Source of the DNA: Paracoccaceae bacterium
Lineage (GTDB): Bacteria; Pseudomonadota; Alphaproteobacteria; Rhodobacterales; Rhodobacteraceae
DNA length: 6,126 nucleotides
Reading direction: 5' to 3'
Assembly (NCBI GenBank): GCA_015485015.1
Contig: WFUK01000215.1
Coordinates: 1 to 6,126, forward strand
The translations under genes and the position numbers were made by a program. A model generated the notes under the pieces. That model saw nothing but the letters and a program-made list of their open reading frames with translations, was not told the DNA's origin and did not search any database. Of this stretch, positions 4,955 to 6,126 are shown in pieces (the stretch's first letter is position 1; each line of letters starts with the position of its first letter).

Positions 4955-6058
4955 ATGGGCATTTTTGATTTTCTGGGTGGCGAATTTATTGACGTCATCG
5001 AACATACCGATGACACCGATGATACCCTTGTCTGGCGCTTCGAGCGGCGCGGCAACGAAATTAAATACGGCGCCAAGCTGACCGTGCGCGAGGGTCAAGC
5101 GGCGGTTTTCATCCATGAAGGCCAGCTTGCGGATGTATTTTCGCCCGGCATGTATATGCTGGAAACCAACAATATGCCGATCATGACCACCCTGCAAAAC
5201 TGGGATCACGGCTTTCAAAGCCCGTTTAAATCCGAGATTTATTTCATCAACACCACCCGCTTTCAGGATCTGAAATGGGGCACGAAAAATCCGATCATGG
5301 CCCGCGACCCGGAATTTGGCGTGGTCCGCATTCGCGCCTTTGGCACCTATACCATCCGGGTTTCTGATCCGGCGGTATTTATGCGCGAGATCGTTGGCAC
5401 GGACGGGGAATTCACCACCGACGAAATCAGCAGCCAGATCCGCAATCTGATTGTGCCGCGCTTTACCAATACCGTAGCCAGCAGCAAAATTCCGGTGCTG
5501 GATATGGCGGCGAATATGGAAAGCCTGAGCCAGATTATCGAGGAGCAGGTATCACCGCAACTGGCGGAATACGGCTTGGAAATGCCGGTATTTTTGATCG
5601 AAAACATTTCCCTGCCCGCTGCTGTGGAAGAAGCGATGGACAAGCGCACCTCTATGGGTGTGGTTGGCGATTTGCACAAATACACCCAGTTTGCCGCCGC
5701 CGAAGCCATGGGCGATGCGGCCAATAATCCAAGCGGGGGCGGCGGCATGGGCGCGGGCCTTGGCATGGGTATGGGCATGGCAATGGCGCAGAATATGGCC
5801 GGCAATATGGCGCAGCCCGCAGCGGCAGCCGCTCCGGCCCCTCCGCCTCCACCTGTTGAAACCGTCTGGCATATTGCGGCAAATGGCGCCACCACCGGCC
5901 CGTTTTCCCGCGCCGCCCTTGGCCGCATGGCCACCGAAGGCACGCTGACACGCGAAACCACCGTTTGGTCGGCCGGGCAGGATGGCTGGAAAAAAGCTGG
6001 CGAGATTAACGAGCTGGCGCAGCTGTTTACCATCATGCCGCCGCCGCCGCCCGCATAA
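4955..6058 (+). CDS. SPFH-domain protein with C-terminal GYF_2 domain (COG4260-like)
   Basis: The 367-residue product begins with MGIFDFLGGEFIDVIEHTDD and has an SPFH (band 7) domain at about 25-235, of the 'virion core protein-like' subgroup. Its markers are IKYGAKLTVREGQAAVFIHEG (36-56), FSPGMYMLETNNMP (62-75), RIRAFGTYTIRVSDP (125-139) and the LAEYGLEM segment (203-210). There is no N-terminal membrane span, as usual for this subgroup, so membrane association would be peripheral. A Gly/Met-rich then Ala/Pro-rich linker (261-300) leads to a GYF_2/DUF4339 domain (about 302-360): VWHIAANGATTGPFS, then LTRETTVWSAGQDGWKKAG, and finally LAQLF. GYF-type domains bind proline-rich peptides. The protein ends in its own proline run, which such a domain might recognise. 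SPFH proteins form oligomeric scaffolds, so this one probably organises the membrane-stress module. The start is fixed by a perfect Shine-Dalgarno. It is the last gene before the terminator. Confidence 0.93.
   Translation: MGIFDFLGGEFIDVIEHTDDTDDTLVWRFERRGNEIKYGAKLTVREGQAAVFIHEGQLADVFSPGMYMLETNNMPIMTTLQNWDHGFQSPFKSEIYFINTTRFQDLKWGTKNPIMARDPEFGVVRIRAFGTYTIRVSDPAVFMREIVGTDGEFTTDEISSQIRNLIVPRFTNTVASSKIPVLDMAANMESLSQIIEEQVSPQLAEYGLEMPVFLIENISLPAAVEEAMDKRTSMGVVGDLHKYTQFAAAEAMGDAANNPSGGGGMGAGLGMGMGMAMAQNMAGNMAQPAAAAAPAPPPPPVETVWHIAANGATTGPFSRAALGRMATEGTLTRETTVWSAGQDGWKKAGEINELAQLFTIMPPPPPA
5735..5854 (+). repeat. Low-complexity linker-coding region (Gly/Met then Ala/Pro)
   Basis: Codons for residues 261-288 of the SPFH protein repeat GGC/ATG units (GMGMGMAMAQNMAGNMAQ), including near-tandem GGCATGGGTATGGGCATGG around 5762-5780. 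Codons 289-300 then encode Ala- and Pro-runs. The repeats are in frame and encode a flexible interdomain linker, so length variation by slippage in units of three would be tolerated. Confidence 0.75.
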
Positions 6059-6091
6059 GGGCTTGTAGCGCCTCTGAAATTCCGCATACTG

Positions 6092-6126
6092 GCCCCGAAA
6101 TAATCATCCATTTCGGGGCTTTATTA
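6092..6126 (+). terminator. Strong rho-independent terminator at the end of the gene cluster
   Basis: GCCCCGAAAT (6092-6101) and ATTTCGGGGC (6110-6119) form a perfect ten-base-pair stem with an eight-base loop (AATCATCC). It can be extended by a G-T pair between 6091 and 6120. TTTATTA follows to the end of the window. It lies 33 bases after the SPFH stop and closes the plus-strand transcription unit. There is no T tract on the opposite side, so it appears one-directional. Confidence 0.9.

Noticed and set aside
5347..6111. 254-codon open frame on the minus strand across the SPFH gene
   Set aside because: It mirrors the coding frame of a well-identified gene. Its product is low-complexity Ala/Ser/Pro/Met sequence from the antisense of the linker, and it would begin inside the terminator stem. 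It is a shadow.
1..6126. CRISPR arrays, insertion sequences, tRNA or rRNA genes, attachment sites
   Set aside because: No regularly spaced direct repeats, transposase-like frames, terminal inverted repeats or tRNA-like cloverleaf signatures were seen. The only direct repeats are the in-frame Gly/Met codons of the SPFH linker.

Overview
The window looks like chromosomal DNA from an alphaproteobacterium, probably Rhodobacterales. The basis is a moderately GC-rich coding style, densely packed same-strand genes with TGATG and TAATG stop/start overlaps, and a DUF2927 lipoprotein of the type I associate with that order. The taxonomic call is inference; no rRNA or marker gene is present. Every supported gene is on the plus strand, and the opposite-strand open frames look like shadows.

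Layout: (1) The 3' part of a gene (to 865) encodes a Pro/Ala-rich linker, a BON-like segment and a C-terminal DUF4384-type domain. It resembles the tail of a serine/threonine kinase-type regulator whose catalytic part would lie upstream. (2) After a 90-base gap with a small hairpin comes a seven-helix TerC-family membrane protein (956-1747). (3) A probable 30-residue single-span membrane microprotein (1805-1897) overlaps by one base the start of (4) an XpaC-family membrane protein (1897-2808). (5) A TelA-family toxic-anion-resistance protein (2829-4016) overlaps by one base (6) a DUF2927 putative lipoprotein (4016-4885). (7) After a 69-base AT-richer spacer with small inverted repeats and a full-length Shine-Dalgarno, an SPFH-domain protein with a C-terminal GYF_2 domain (4955-6058) ends the cluster. 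A strong intrinsic terminator (6092-6126) follows.

Together the genes resemble the membrane/envelope-stress modules built around TerC, XpaC and TelA, known from tellurite-resistance and Bacillus xpaC-yaaN/yceC-H type contexts. Here there is no TerD, TerB or TerZ inside the window, while a DUF2927 lipoprotein, an SPFH scaffold and a DUF4384 regulator are present. A reasonable inference is a membrane-associated stress complex: a sensor/regulator, a membrane core (TerC, microprotein, XpaC), a cytoplasmic coiled-coil partner (TelA), an envelope lipoprotein and an SPFH organiser. No substrate or inducing signal can be read from the sequence.

The least ordinary features are the unannotated-size microprotein fused by overlap to xpaC, two more tentative tiny upstream ORFs whose stops sit on the start region of terC and of the SPFH gene, and a metzincin-spaced but histidine-less motif in the DUF2927 protein.
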